Source: Macrocystis pyrifera
Taxonomy: Eukaryota; Sar; Phaeophyceae; Laminariales; Laminariaceae
Assembly (NCBI GenBank): GCA_031763025.1
Contig: JASSKH010000020.1
Span: forward strand, 1,240,001 to 1,304,000
Direction of reading: 5' to 3'
Length of the DNA: 64,000 bases
How positions within the stretch are numbered: position 1 is the stretch's first letter; every line of letters starts with the position of its first letter. Below are positions 34,346 to 45,586 of the stretch, in pieces. Below the pieces are notes generated by a model, which was not told where the DNA came from, did not search any database, and worked only from the letters and a program-made list of their open reading frames with translations. Both the position numbers and the translations under genes were made by a program.

Positions 34346-37300
34346 CAGCACGAGCGTCAGCCGTATCAACAGCACCACTACCACCACCACCACCATCACC
34401 ACTACCATCAGCACCAGTACGCCAACGATCGGGGAGGATGCGGTTGGAACGGAGCGTCACAGCAGTGGGGCACCAGAGGCAGAGGACCTGGCGGCAGGGG
34501 CGGCATAGGAAGGTACGGGGGCGGTCGTGCGCAAACAGTTGGGGATAGGGGGAGAGGTTTGCCTTCGAACCCCACTTCACCCGGTGGCTACGACTGTTCC
34601 CGGTACCCCCGTCCAACTGGAAATCAGCCGCCGGTGCAGGGGGCTGATCCCAGGAGTCTGCAGCAGCCGTGGGCACACTCATACAGTCAAGCCAGTATCA
34701 CCGCCGCCGCCGCCGCCACTGCCGCCGTCGCCACCGTCTACGACGACGCCCCGTATGCTCATGATCCTGACGCTGCCGCCACCGCCGGGGACGGCAGCTA
34801 CTACGACGATGGCCACGGGCTCTACTACGAGGAATAGCCTTCGGAGCAGTACCAGCAAGCGCCTTCGCAGCCGTACCAGCCTTTGCAGCAGTACCAACCA
34901 CCGCCACCGCCGCCACAGCATCCTCAGCAACCTCCCAGCCATGTCCCGCCCTCTGCCTCGGCCCCTCCTCTCGGAGCATCTACATCTCCCCCGAGCGCCC
35001 TACATCTTCTGATGGCACGTTCAGTGCCCAAAGGCGAGTCGGATTCGAGTGCTGGTACCGTAGGAGGAGATGGGATGGCGCTTGCAGGCCAGATGGAAAA
35101 TGAGACTGTTGAGGGACGTGGCAGACGTCCACCCGGTAGTGAGTTGTGGGTTTCCGTCAACGAGGCCACAAACCACACTGCCAGTGACTCTCGGTGCATG
35201 CACGACAGGGTGAAGATTCCCCCTGGTCAGGAGAAGGTTCTGATTGGTTGGGAAGGAGATGAATGTGCTAGGAATAGGTAGCCTCGACCTGAGGTTGCAC
35301 TCGAAGACAGACTTTAATGTGGAGTTGACGAGAGTGTATTGAACAGAGGGTATCCAGTGCAACCTTTATTCCTTACACGAGGCCAGGGCCGGCAGAGAAT
35401 CATTATGGACGAGGATGGCGTGCGCTTGTTCGATAACCGTTTGACCTTCCTCCGTGATTCGGTCGGATCACGTTTGTACGCAACTCGCATGGAGCAGACA
35501 GACCCGAACCCCACTGCAGGACGTACTGCTGTACCTGCCATGCCTGGTGGGTATACTTCAGCATCTGGTGTCTCACTTGCTCCCCCCTTGCCCCCCCCGC
35601 CCCTCTTTAACGTAGATAGGGCAAGACCCTCGTCGTCTGACTCCCACCCCCTGTCCCACCAAAGTGTAGAAAGAGTAGTGACTGCGGATGATGGTTTCCG
35701 GCCCGCCTTTAACGGTGTAGTACCTAAGGATTCAAGGTTCGAGCCCACCGACAGCGGTGTAGTGCTTATGGCTTCTTGTTTACCCCCCCCGGCTCCTGGC
35801 GAAGCGGATGTAGGATCGGCCGTAGGAATCGAGGATCCCGTGACGAGGACTAGACTCCTGGTCACCGCCCCCGGGATGCAGGAGCCAGACAGGAGCGTGT
35901 TCACCGATACTCGGCTCATGAATGGTCAGGATGACACTGTGTCTACCGATGTTTTCCCACAACCCTTCATGGGGCCGCAGTTCAAGCCCTTACAGAGTCA
36001 GATCGCGCGGACGTTGATGTTAGGCACGTAGGGATGACTGCTGCACCTGTAATTGCTCCGCGTAGGCGTCGATTCACTGTTGGGAAACGTGACAGGTTTA
36101 CGGACATGAACCACTTTCACGTCTCCTCCGGCCACCTGAACGGACGTCTGTTGCGGGAAACGGCTAGGCAGCACGGTATCACCCTCACGGAAATGCTGCA
36201 ACCGTGTGGTGGATGTTTCGAAGCGAAAAGCATGCGGGCGAGAGTACCGCGGAGGATGATATCGCTCGCACAGAGGCCTATGGAGACGGTGCACATCGAC
36301 CTGGCCGGCCACTACGAGGAGTCCATGGGCGGGTTTCATTATCTGATCATGCTCGTCGTCATCGCTTCGCGGTGGATGCGGCCGTATGGGATGAGGACCA
36401 AGTCGGAGACCACCGCGTACGTCCAGAAATTCCTCGCCGACACCAACGCCATGGGACGACCACTCTGCTTTCGCACGGCCAACGGTGGGGAGTTCACCGC
36501 TGCTTCATCGAGCTCTGCGACGCTACTGGGATTCGACGCCAGTGCACGGCCCCGCACAAACCGCGGCAGAACGCCGTTGTCGAGAGCGCGATCTGGCGGG
36601 CCATGAAGGGTGGCCATGCGGCTTGTCGCGAGATTCGACGGCAATTTTCTAGCGCCGACCTCACCCGGATTCCCCATGTCGGGGCCAATAGCAACCTCCT
36701 GTGGCTAGAAGCTGTCCTTTGGGCCGCCGACTGCTTCAACCGGACCGCGACCAAAGCCAACACCGGGTGGCGGTCACCAGGCGAGGTATTCTACACGCGA
36801 CTGCCGGATCTGCTGGTGGTGCCGCTCTTCCTAGAAGGCATGATACGGGTGGACCGTAGGCCTAAATTCGACGTGCAGGCGGTACCATGGTACTTCCTGA
36901 ACAACGGTACAACCATCCATCGTCCGCTGTGAAGGTCATCAAGGCTTCGACGGGCGGCATCTGCTACACCAGCGACGTGGTGTGGACGCTCCCGCGTGCG
37001 CCCATCATGCCCGTGCTGGCGCCGCCGGACGCGGGGGGTTCTGGGTACGCCGCCGCGCCGCCAATACGTGATTTCAAAATTACGTACGAGCGACCGCCGT
37101 TTCAGTCGCCGTCACCGCCGCTTCAGTCGCTGAAACCGCCGCTTCGGTCGCCGTCACCGCCGATTCAGTCACCGAAACCGCCGCTTCGGTCGCCGTCACC
37201 GCCGCTTCAGTCACCGCCACCGCCGCTTCAGTCGCCGCCACCGACTCTTCAGCCGCCGCCACCGCCGCTTCAGCCACCGCCGCCAGAGCCGCAACGGATG

Positions 37301-37732
37301 TCCGGCCGTACCCGTTCGGTTCAGTTCTCCGCCACACCGGACGTTCAGCACTCAGCAACACCAGAGGAGTCGCCCTCTCCATCGCCAGTACGCCGCGACC
37401 ACGGCCTCCAACATAGCGTCGGACTTCTGTAAATGATGGATAAGACGGCGCTGTTGTGTATGTTCGATACACGGGAGGCCGTCGACTCAAGTCGCCGCAA
37501 GGAGTCGACGAGTGGAAACCTCGAGGAAATATCGCCAACAGGGGGGCCCGGGGGGATACCGTGTGCGTTTGCGACACGGCTTGCCACTCGGGAGGACATC
37601 GACAACACTTTGAGGAACCAGCGGCCGCCCTACAAGCCTCCGGTTTTGCCGCAATGCCACGCCTCTGACCTCAAGGTCCCACGGAGCCACAAGGAGGCTA
37701 TGCGGTTGGAGTACGCTCATATTTGGGAGGAC

Positions 37733-38035
37733 TGAGGGGAAAACTCGTAAACCGGGTTTGGCGCCGCTCAACCTTACCATGAGGCGAGGGAGCCAAAGAA
37801 GAGATGGCGTTGCTGTTGTTGTTGTTGTTGTTGTTGTTGTTATTTTGTCGTCGATGAGTGTTGAGAACAAGGGGATTCTCATCCCTCTTCCCCGTGACCC
37901 TAGAAAACCATCCCAATATATTTTTATGCAACCCATTCGGGCAAACGTAAATCCCACCGCATATTTCCGTCGGTCAATTTGCCGTTACATCAATCACACT
38001 GTCAGTTCAATCAGACTTTGGAACCAGCAAATCTC
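37733..38035 (-). repeat. Right end repeat, inverted
   Basis: The reverse complement follows the left repeat block for block, including the outer CCAAAGTCTGATTGAACTG, ACCGACGGAAATATGCGGTG and inner GCGGCGCCAAACCCGG. It has a longer AAC run than the left copy. No direct-orientation copy is found nearby. Confidence 0.85.
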
Positions 38036-38089
38036 ACATTCCCGCTGCTCGTTGCACAGTCATGATTTTCTGCCTACATTCATAACTTG

Positions 38090-38335
38090 AAAAAAAAACA
38101 AAAGTCCAGAAAACCATTCAAAACCCGAAGGTAAAAAACCTAAATACTAAAAGAACAGTTGAACTAAAATCTCAGATAGCCAAAATTCAGTTGACCTAAA
38201 ACCCAGATAACCAAAACTCAGTGTGGAAAGGTCAACAGCCGATATAACCAAAAACCCGTGCCAAAACGTGAACACAAAATCCATCGAACCAAAACTCCGA
38301 AGGACAAAAAATCGCCCAAAAATTGAAACTTAGTC
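38090..38335. repeat. AAC-rich degenerate short tandem repeat
   Basis: Irregular units of the form CCAAAACTCAG-ATA / CTAAAACCCAGATAA repeated with drift over about 245 bp just outside the right end repeat of the Copia-family element. No coding frame. Confidence 0.55.
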
Positions 38336-38480
38336 CCTGTGTCACGCATTTAGCTTTGCAGGAGGAAGATCACCATAAATTCATCGCATGGCTACGACGA
38401 AACTCGAAAGACTCCCGCGTTATTGCTTGGATCAAGATCACGAAACCCGCATGCTGAGAAGGGGTTGGTACGTGGATAAT

Positions 38481-38741
38481 CTATAACTCTTTTCTCCCAA
38501 CCAGTTCCCTGAGGAAGTGGTGTCGCACGCCAACGTGCTTAAAGTTGGAGGTAGTATTGGGGTTCTGCGCAAGCTGCACCGCACCCTGATTATCCTCGAA
38601 TACCGGTATGCGGGGCATCCCCACCTCAGGCAACATGAAACGCCAAACCTGCCTCAAAAACAACACTTCCTTGATCACGTCAGCAAGCGCCACGTACTCT
38701 GCCTCGTGGTCCTTCTTTATTTGTGGCGCTGTTTTTGACAC
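38481..38741 (-). mobile_element. Copia-family RNase H fragment (fossil)
   Basis: The minus strand reads EAEYVALADVIKEVLFLRQ, PVFEDNQGAVQLAQNP and VRHHFLREL, the C-terminal RNase H region of a Copia polyprotein. It lies outside, and in the opposite orientation to, the 32.8-38.0 kb element, so it is a remnant of another copy or a displaced piece. Only this domain is visible. Confidence 0.85.
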
Positions 38742-39440
38742 GCAAGTATTATTATCGAATTCTGAAGTAGAAAATATTGTATAGAGTAGTTGTAGTATTC
38801 ACATTAATATTAGCCCTGGGTAACGAGTGCATGTTTCTTCAACTAATGCCTGTCCAATAGAAGTAGTAGTATATATACTATTAGTAGTAGCTATAGTGAT
38901 CGTCTGTGTGATCTCTGCTGTTGCTGCCGTTTCCGTCTGCATGCTGGTTATACCCGGCCAATAGCAGTACGAATATATAGTAGACGCCCTCAACCGTATA
39001 TAATACGTAGCCGGTACATTTGTTTACATAATTCTAATGGTAGTTGTAGTAGTATAGTATTTCGCAGCTTGCATGCTGCTTCTAGATTCAATACAGTAGT
39101 TTAGTACACATATTTCACGTAGTAGTGGTGGTGATGTACTGTAAGAGTGACAGTGCAGTAGTCATGAGCCCAACCTATGGTACCGTTTGCATACTACGTT
39201 GCTCTTGTTTGAAAATTAGAGTATTGTAGCAGTAGTAGTACTTGAAGTAGGTAGTAGTGTAGTATGTATCCATGCTTCTACCTTTGCTGCATCTACGTAA
39301 TACTTGCAGTGGTGTAGTGGCATTGGTGTTGTGTAATAGTATATATTGTAGTCAGCCCCAACCTATTGTACCGCGTGGTGTTTTGACCTCTCTGTTTACC
39401 ACGAGGTTGTCTGTAGTGTATGAGGGATAGGTCAAGCTCT
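38742..39440. other. GTA/TAG-rich repetitive stretch, no gene
   Basis: Irregular AGTAGTAGT-type sequence with two loosely similar ~200-bp segments (around 39060-39230 and 39270-39400, each ending in a CCCAACCTAT-GTACCG block). No coding frame. Confidence 0.4.
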
Positions 39441-39441
39441 A

Positions 39442-39652
39442 TTACGGGGGTCCATGGTTGACAGGACAAAATATTGTTATTACGGGGGTCCATAGTTAAG
39501 GGGACCAAATTCTGTTAGTAAAAATTGGTAAATATATATGTTTTTTATGTATACCATAGGTCCTTTTCACTATGGACCCCCGTAATAGTAAAAATACCTA
39601 AATATATAGTTTTTTATGTATGCCATAGGTCCTGTTGACTATACCCCCGTAA
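39442..39652. mobile_element. TA-flanked MITE, copy split by another copy
   Basis: Starts TTACGGGGGTCCATGGTTGA after TA and ends ...CTATACCCCCGTAA before TA. Its middle is interrupted by the complete copy at 39480-39585. Removing that copy and one TA leaves a ~103-bp element like the others. Terminal inverted repeats of about 28 bp with a TA target duplication fit the Tc1/mariner pattern. Confidence 0.85.
39480..39585. mobile_element. TA-flanked MITE, complete nested copy
   Basis: Runs 106 bp from TTACGGGGGTCCATAGTT to AACTATGG-like ...CCCCCGTAA, flanked by TA at 39478-39479 and 39586-39587. It sits inside another copy, so both boundaries and the TA duplication can be read directly. AT-rich core (AATATATATG, TTTTTTATGTATACC). 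Confidence 0.9.
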
Positions 39653-40221
39653 TAGCAGTAGTACTTAGTAGTAGTCTAGTATATAGTCGTAGTAATGTAG
39701 TGTACCAGTTGGTGTAGAGTGCGTGCCCCTTCTACCTGTACATCATCGTAGTTGTGGTAGTTGTGTAGAGTAGGACAATAAATAGTAGACCAACGTTAAC
39801 GCGTGCACGTAGCAGTGTAGAATTCACCGCAGAAAGAGTAGTATTCAGTTCCTGCTGACTACAATTTTTAGTCATGTTTTCGAGCAATACGATAGCCTAT
39901 GGCTCACGTTTCCACCAACAATAGCTTCACGTGTGTTACCTGTGACTCCCTTGTCGATTTGCGACCCCCCGGGGATTTCAGGTTACCTTCATCCCGAAGG
40001 GGCACCTTGTACGCGTATAACAAGTTGTACTATGGGTAGATGTATTGAAAGTTTCTGTGCGATATCCAACACTACATCACACAGCGGTTGCACTCTATCG
40101 ATTAAACTCGTATAAGAAATGAGAGTCGATACTCGTCTGAATTATTTTTTATGTTTTCGTGTCAGCTATTATTAATAATAGTACATGGATGGCCAATCGC
40201 ACTACTGTTGGTTCTTGAAAC

Positions 40222-40500
40222 ATTCTGGAGGTGTATGCGTTCTTCACACCGAACCGTTCTTTCTACCCGTCCACGTCCGGCACAACCATCACAGTGTCCT
40301 TGCCGATTCTTCAATCCTACTGTTGTAGAGATACACAAGTTTTTATGAGGTCACAAAATCACGCCACAGAGGCCCTGCATTGTTACGTATGCAGTAAGGC
40401 ACAACAAAACACTACACGATGCAATGCCATGTCATCATACGGGGTATGACAGGCACGACATACACGTTCTATGAAAGAGGGAAAACGAAAGGAAACGAAG
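40222..40500 (-). mobile_element. LINE 3' tail fragment
   Basis: Matches the distal tail of the LINE copies at 28.5 and 57.1 kb: CCGATTCTTCAAT, AATCACGCCACAGA, GCAATGCCATGTCATCATAC and TATGACAGGCACGACA in the same order. Ends before the A-rich linker. Confidence 0.6.
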
Positions 40501-40649
40501 ATATGGCCGCACGCCCATGGTCTTATCTGGAGCCCCCTAGTACAGACCAATCAGCGTTCCATTTTTTTTTCATCGCCAATTACAGCAGTAATACGAAACA
40601 AAATGCGCTTGGAGGGTCTTCCCACACGGGTGGCCACTTGAGCACGTTG

Positions 40650-41040
40650 CGGGACGTTATAGCGAAACCACAACGTTAGCACGTTGCGGCAACAAGAAAA
40701 AACACCACAACATTTGGATAACGTACCAAATGCATCTCGATTGTGAGACGTCCCGTCGAGAAGCTTACGTATCGTGTGACCATGTCGTTAGGTTTGTAGC
40801 TGTTCTTTCGACGACTGTTTGACTTTTTTTTCTTCAACACGTATGACTCATTTTGCGATTGATTGTATATCGTATGTGTTGTTATATACTATAACATTAA
40901 TATATTGACGAAATATAAAATTGAGCATTGATCGAAGGAAACACGGGGCTTGTGGAGGGGTACTGAATCGGTGGCATGTTTGTTTGAGAAGAAGGGATGG
41001 GGAAGAGGGGCATGAAGCTGACAATAATGGATGCAGTTAC
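40650..41040 (+). repeat. Dispersed repeat family F, copy 1
   Basis: Homologous to 51030-51660: shared blocks around GCGGGACG...ACCACAACGTTAGCACGTT, ATCTCGATTGTGAGACGT, GGCATGTTTG and GGGATGGGGAAGAGGG. No conserved frame. The bases 41040-41600 that follow are not shared. Confidence 0.55.
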
Positions 41041-41601
41041 ACTGCGAATGACCGTCTGCCAGGATCCATCTGCAACGATGTTTGCATGTAGAAGCAGTGG
41101 GTTTGTGTCGATCTCGTTATTTCCCCTAAGTATTTGTAGTTTTGTTTTCGGCAATTTTACGTTTCCTGCAAAATTGACAGACTCGAATTTCGTGAAAAAA
41201 GTATGCAAATAGTACAAAACGTTCTCCATCCCCGAACGTGGTATGTCCCGCAATTTCATATGTTTTGCTCAACATTAACGCCAGTTTTGGGTGGTTTTTG
41301 CGTGTAAAAAAATGTTCGTATTCGTATGGTGTCGGTTTTGTGCAGTGCGCAACAGCGAGTGAGGGTCATCCTTATCGGAGAGGTTTTCGCACATTATTTT
41401 CATGTATTTTTCGCGCAATTGTTTTTTATCTTCCAGATTTTCCTGATTTCTATTTCCATATGTGTGAAATTTTACAAACATGATTTTTGTGTTTCTGAAG
41501 AATTTCACGAATAGTGACAGAACTCCTCCGTATATTGAGATACGAGTTGGCGTTGTTGTCGGCGTATGACCGGCACCATGGTGTATTCTCCAACTTAGTT
41601 A

Positions 41602-41709
41602 TTACAGGGAATCATAGTAAATAGGACCTAATATTGATAGTGAAAATGAGGAATATATAGGTTTTTGTGTGTGTGTCCCATGGGTCCTATTTACTGTGGT
41701 CCCCCGTAA
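41602..41709. mobile_element. TA-flanked MITE
   Basis: 108 bp between TA dinucleotides; starts TTACAGGGAATCATAGTAAA and ends TTTACTGTGGTCCCCCGTAA. Core ATATATAGGTTTTTGTG as in the other copies. Confidence 0.85.
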
Positions 41710-41939
41710 TAGTACCTTAGTACTTTTTGTCTTGTACATGTAACTTTCTTCTCGATTATTACGTCAAACTTTGTTGTTATTTCGTGTTTCGTTCTTTTAG
41801 ACGGGTTTGATGTTTTAACTTCGTCGTTGTTGTTTTTCATTTTGTGATTTGTTTCTCAATTCGATTTCTTATATATGTTCAACTAAATTGTGCTGTCAAG
41901 TACTGCAGCCACCAGGACAAAAAAATACTCAGCACTTTG

Positions 41940-42120
41940 ACCCGGTACGTTTCTCAACCTGAGTACATTACGGCGCCTACATTCGACTATCCGGGGCCGT
42001 TGTGAACGTTTACGTTGTCCAATGATCGACCTTGACATTTGTGGCTCGAGGTGTCTGTACTCAAATTGCACCAGAGTACGCTCTCAAGGTACCCCAGTGG
42101 CCACCTGCGCAGAGTACACC
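41940..42120 (+). repeat. Dispersed repeat family G, copy 1
   Basis: Shares CCGGTACGTTT, CGTTGTGAACGTTTACGTTG, CATTTGTGGCTC and TCTCAAGGTACCCCAGTGGC with 55125-55330, in order and orientation. A MITE follows 5 bp later. Confidence 0.6.
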
Positions 42121-42125
42121 TCCTA

Positions 42126-42230
42126 TTACGGTCGTCAATAGTTAATAGGACTTGCGGTACACACAAAAATCTATATATTTTCCTATTTTTACTAAAAATA
42201 TTTGGTCCTGTTAACTATGGTCCTCCATAA
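42126..42230. mobile_element. TA-flanked MITE
   Basis: 105 bp between TA dinucleotides; left end TTACGGTCGTCAATAGTTAA, right end TTAACTATGGTCCTCCATAA. Its core is in the opposite orientation to the copy at 39480 (TATATATTTTCCTATTTTTA). Confidence 0.85.
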
Positions 42231-42232
42231 TA

Positions 42233-44153
42233 GTATCGGGGGGATGTGACCGATCGAGGGCATTACGTGGGAAGTATGCGTCGGTGGAATCCATCATCCC
42301 GTATGTATCCCACGCTGTGTTGGCACCGCATCTGTACCAAAAGTGGTCAACCTGAGAGGACGACCGTCTCAGCAGTAGTAATGCTGTATCGCGGCCAGAG
42401 GGATGAAGGAACCGAAGTGCAGGCTTGCAGCATCACAAAGGAAAAAATAGGGCTGGGTAAGCTACTGGTGATTGAGTTGTTTTAACTCCCGAGCGTGAGT
42501 GATCAGCTGAGAGGACGATGGAGACGCCCCTTTACATTCGCAGTATAAGAGCCTGCTGCGGCAGGCGGAACTTGGTCGCCGGGTGGGAGACTGCTCTAAT
42601 GAAGCGCCATCAGATTGCCTCCAGGTTCGATTTAACGGAGTAGACGCCTATACACCAGGTGTCTGCTACTATCTGTAGTGCCGTCTTGTTGAACGAGAGT
42701 GGCGATGAATACAGAGTATGTACGTCGAGCACCGCTTCAATAAACTTTTCCTCCGACCTATCAGGTACCGCCGGGCGTACCTGCTACGACGTGTACTGCT
42801 GAACGGACTCTACCTCATCGTGTGCTACACGTTTGGCTGGATGAACCCCTATTGCCTGCACCGTACAGGCTTCGCCTAATTCTCTGTACTCGTGCCTTCC
42901 TCCTCCTCCCCAGCAGCAGCTGTGTATTGTTGTAGCTATACCTGGTAATGGTGTACAGCTCGAACATGTCACCCGGTACCGTTCCGAACGGATAATGAAG
43001 GTAGCGTGTACAAATTGATATGGTTACGAAAAAATCCTTACATTTCCGTTCAGCGTGGTATGTACAGCTGCAAACCTGTATTAGCTGCAAGAAGAAGTGC
43101 CTGCGAGGAACCTCTTGGTCTCATCGCTACACGCACCTTGCCGTGGACATGGTGTGACTTGCGCAGCAGTCCACCCAATGCATATCGTTGGGCACCACAC
43201 TGGTTTAAAATGTACGTACAGCAGCAGCACTAGACAGGGGCAGTGATCGGTACCGTTTTCGTGCTGTAATGTTTAATATGATAAATCGAACGATGAGTAG
43301 CATCGTTGGAAATCATGCTGAGCGCAATGCGGAGGGGTGGTAGTACTGGGTGTACTGCTAGCACCGAGGATGCGACAACTTTTTATCGTTCCTCTCTTTG
43401 CATTCGCGCCTCTCTTTCACTCTAGCAATAGTGCAACACCAGGCGGTATGTTGATACCAGGGAAAGCAACCACAGGACGCGACTGGAGTTGATAGTTTCG
43501 GGCTCGAGATTTGGACAAAGATAAAAATAGGGCAATAATGATACTAGGAGTTGATTAGGACAAAGCATGTTGCACATGCAAAGAAATAGAGCTTGGCCCG
43601 AATTAATAAAATGATATATGCTACTGGCAACATACACGTCGTGTTTGTCGTACGATTGTCTTGTACGCAGCCCAAGGCGATGCCCTTGCAGCGGCGGCGA
43701 CGGCGAAGAGGGAGGAGGGGTATCAACATTGACGTTGCTTGCGGAGGGAGTCTACTCCCTGACGGAAGACTCCAAACTACGCAGTAGTAAACAATAGTCG
43801 TACATGAGAGTCGGCGCAATGAATAGGCCCGCGGGGTGTGGGTGGGGATGGCTTTACGCCCAACCCTCTTGCAAAGCCCAAGTGCGGAACCGCATACCCT
43901 TGGTGAAAAATCCAACGGCAAAGGTGCTCGTCTTAGTGGACATGAAAGGTCACCACACCCGCCTGGCTCGGCGAGTGAGCTACGTGCGACGGAGATGGGG
44001 CAGAAGGAACTCGTCTCGCCGCCGGATTCAATTCCAGGGTGAAATACTTGGCGGTGCCCTAGCTATCAGCGCTGAACCCACACCAGTCGTCTGGTGGGGC
44101 GAGGCAATGGGTAGCAAGCTTGCACGATGTGTGAATCCCGTACGGCGACGGAG
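42233..44153. other. No gene recognised
   Basis: Short frames only. The segment 43820-44160 is GC-rich with frames on both strands; no rRNA or protein family can be recognised in it. It may be continuous with the ankyrin-like remnant next to it. Confidence 0.35.
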
Positions 44154-44393
44154 CTAGCGAGGGTTCATTGGTGTGAACGTGAACGCCGGCGTTAACCAGG
44201 AAAATGATAGGGAGGGATTCTCGATTAAGGTGAGCAACACTAGCACTAAGTAGTGAACGGCACTTCTTTCGTCGCCGTGTTTTAGCGCGTTGTATCCAAG
44301 ATTTTTAGTGTAAATTAGCCGTTTAATTGTATCCCAACCTTTATCTATTTGTTCGTGGCGACTGCCGCTGCACACCACCTCTGTCATTCTCAA
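44154..44393 (-). pseudogene. Possible ankyrin-repeat remnant
   Basis: The minus-strand frame includes LGYNALKHGDERSAVHYLVL followed by VLLT, comparable to the ankyrin unit 'G.NALH.A...GA...V..LL'. An adjacent NAGVHVHT piece recalls the 'AGADVN' loop in another frame. Only about one unit is visible, with substitutions at conserved positions, so this is a weak call. If real, it is a broken host-type repeat protein. Confidence 0.3.
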
Positions 44394-44988
44394 GCCTACC
44401 GTTGCATGTTCTCCTGCAGTGTCAAAGGCAATAGGTAGGGTAGGGCAGGTTTTGCCGTGTACAATTCAGCACTACCAGCGATATGGGTGGAGCTTCTGTC
44501 ATACTGCTTGCCGTATTTAATGTATCATGACTCTTGTTTCCCCTGCCTCCGCCGTCGGCCGGAGTGTGCATGCGCCTAGAGGATTCCATGCGATGCAGTA
44601 TCCAACTTTGCCACGGTGCCTGCAGTAGGTTGCATGTTTCGCAGTGGCTAAAAAATATATTTCAAACTTCCGTGAAGAAAGCTTCGCGGTGGTGGATGTG
44701 ACCCATTGCCATAATCCTTCGCGGTAGTGGAACAGCCCCTCGGCCACTAGGGGGGGCGCCAACACGATGTAAAGATAACAATGGCACGGGACAGGTATCG
44801 TTATATTTTCACGTATCGGAGGTTAGCTACACTGATGCGAAACTGAGGACGCACGATGCCGTCGCGGATATGGAAGCAGTAAGAACGGCGTCGTTCCCAG
44901 CTTGAACTAAAAGGCCGGCCACGTCGAGGCGTACTGCCAACAACGCACTAAGTGAAATCCAGCCCGTTGTTGTGTCTTAATTTTTCAG

Positions 44989-45586
44989 GTGCTCGAGTGA
45001 GGGCCTGTAATGTTCCTGTGAATTTTCTTGCGGCATTGGGCTATATGACACGTCCTTCTCACGTTCGATGTCTCACGGGCGGTGACGCAGGCATCACGGC
45101 CACAACCACACTAATGAATCGCTGTGGGCTGTTTGCGCGGAAGGTGCACCCATCAAGACCAACTGCCGCGCTTTCGTCTGAGGTGGAGGCCCCGCTAGTG
45201 CCACTCGTGGCAAAGGCTTTGCCTGTCGAATCGCCGATGACCTTTAGTTTGAGCAGATGGTATGCAGAACATCAGGCTGGTCGAGATATGGCGGGGGCAG
45301 AGGGTGGCTGTGCTATCGTCAATGCTATCCTGTTTTTCGCGAGTTTGCCAGGCGGAATGAGATGGCAGCGGGGGCATACAACGACCCACATATGAACTTT
45401 TGTCAGCAGCACGAACGTAAGGGGTATATTAACTGCTGTGCACTCGACGAGCTTTCCAGGGACTTTGTTCATCCCAAGGAGACGAGCGCAACTTGTAAAT
45501 CCAGGGGGAAGTGCGAGTCGTATGCACTCGAGACGAAATGTATCCGGCGGGCTGCAATTCTTGCCCCTAATGATGGTGCGCGTTAG
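44989..45586 (+). CDS. Unrecognised coding-like region, possible exon
   Basis: A strong acceptor-like TGTGTCTTAATTTTTCAG ends at 44988. It is followed by an open frame to 45395 (ARVRACNVPVNFLAALGYMT ... LSRWYAEHQAG) that overlaps a second frame (45257-45586, NFCQQHERKGYINC, LDELSRDFVHPKETS). Composition is coding-like across both. A GTAAGG at 45417 could be a donor. The overlap of two frames suggests either decay or a splice I cannot place. No family, domain or membrane segment is recognisable. Confidence 0.3.

Larger units (their letters stand above)
32763..38035 (+). mobile_element. Copia-family element with inverted end repeats (fossil)
   Basis: Parts in order: left end repeat (32763-33040); gag (from 33091, with an UBN2-like stretch around 33600-33830); a CAG tract and an Arg/Gly-rich segment (34141-34550); a protease-like region (about 35140-35260); a GAG-pre-integrase zinc motif and integrase core (about 36100-36880); a tandem proline-rich stretch of PPLQSP-type units (37080-37300); a short reading resembling the lead-in to the RT domain (37600-37735); and the right end repeat in inverted orientation (37733-38035). 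Family from the order and sequence of gag, protease and integrase. It is broken in several places and cannot be active. The two end repeats still match at roughly nine positions in ten by eye, so it is not among the oldest elements here. Ends as inverted rather than direct repeats are unusual for this family. Confidence 0.85.

Noticed and set aside
33866-34682. Overlapping long frames on both strands around 34 kb
   Set aside because: CAG triplet repeat opens all frames; only the Copia-family reading has neighbours that make sense.
37080-37577. Minus-strand 165-residue Ala/Val/Thr-rich protein
   Set aside because: Shadow of the plus-strand proline-rich tandem stretch inside the Copia-family element.
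43820-44160. Possible ribosomal RNA fragment
   Set aside because: GC-rich with open frames on both strands, but no conserved rRNA segment could be recognised.
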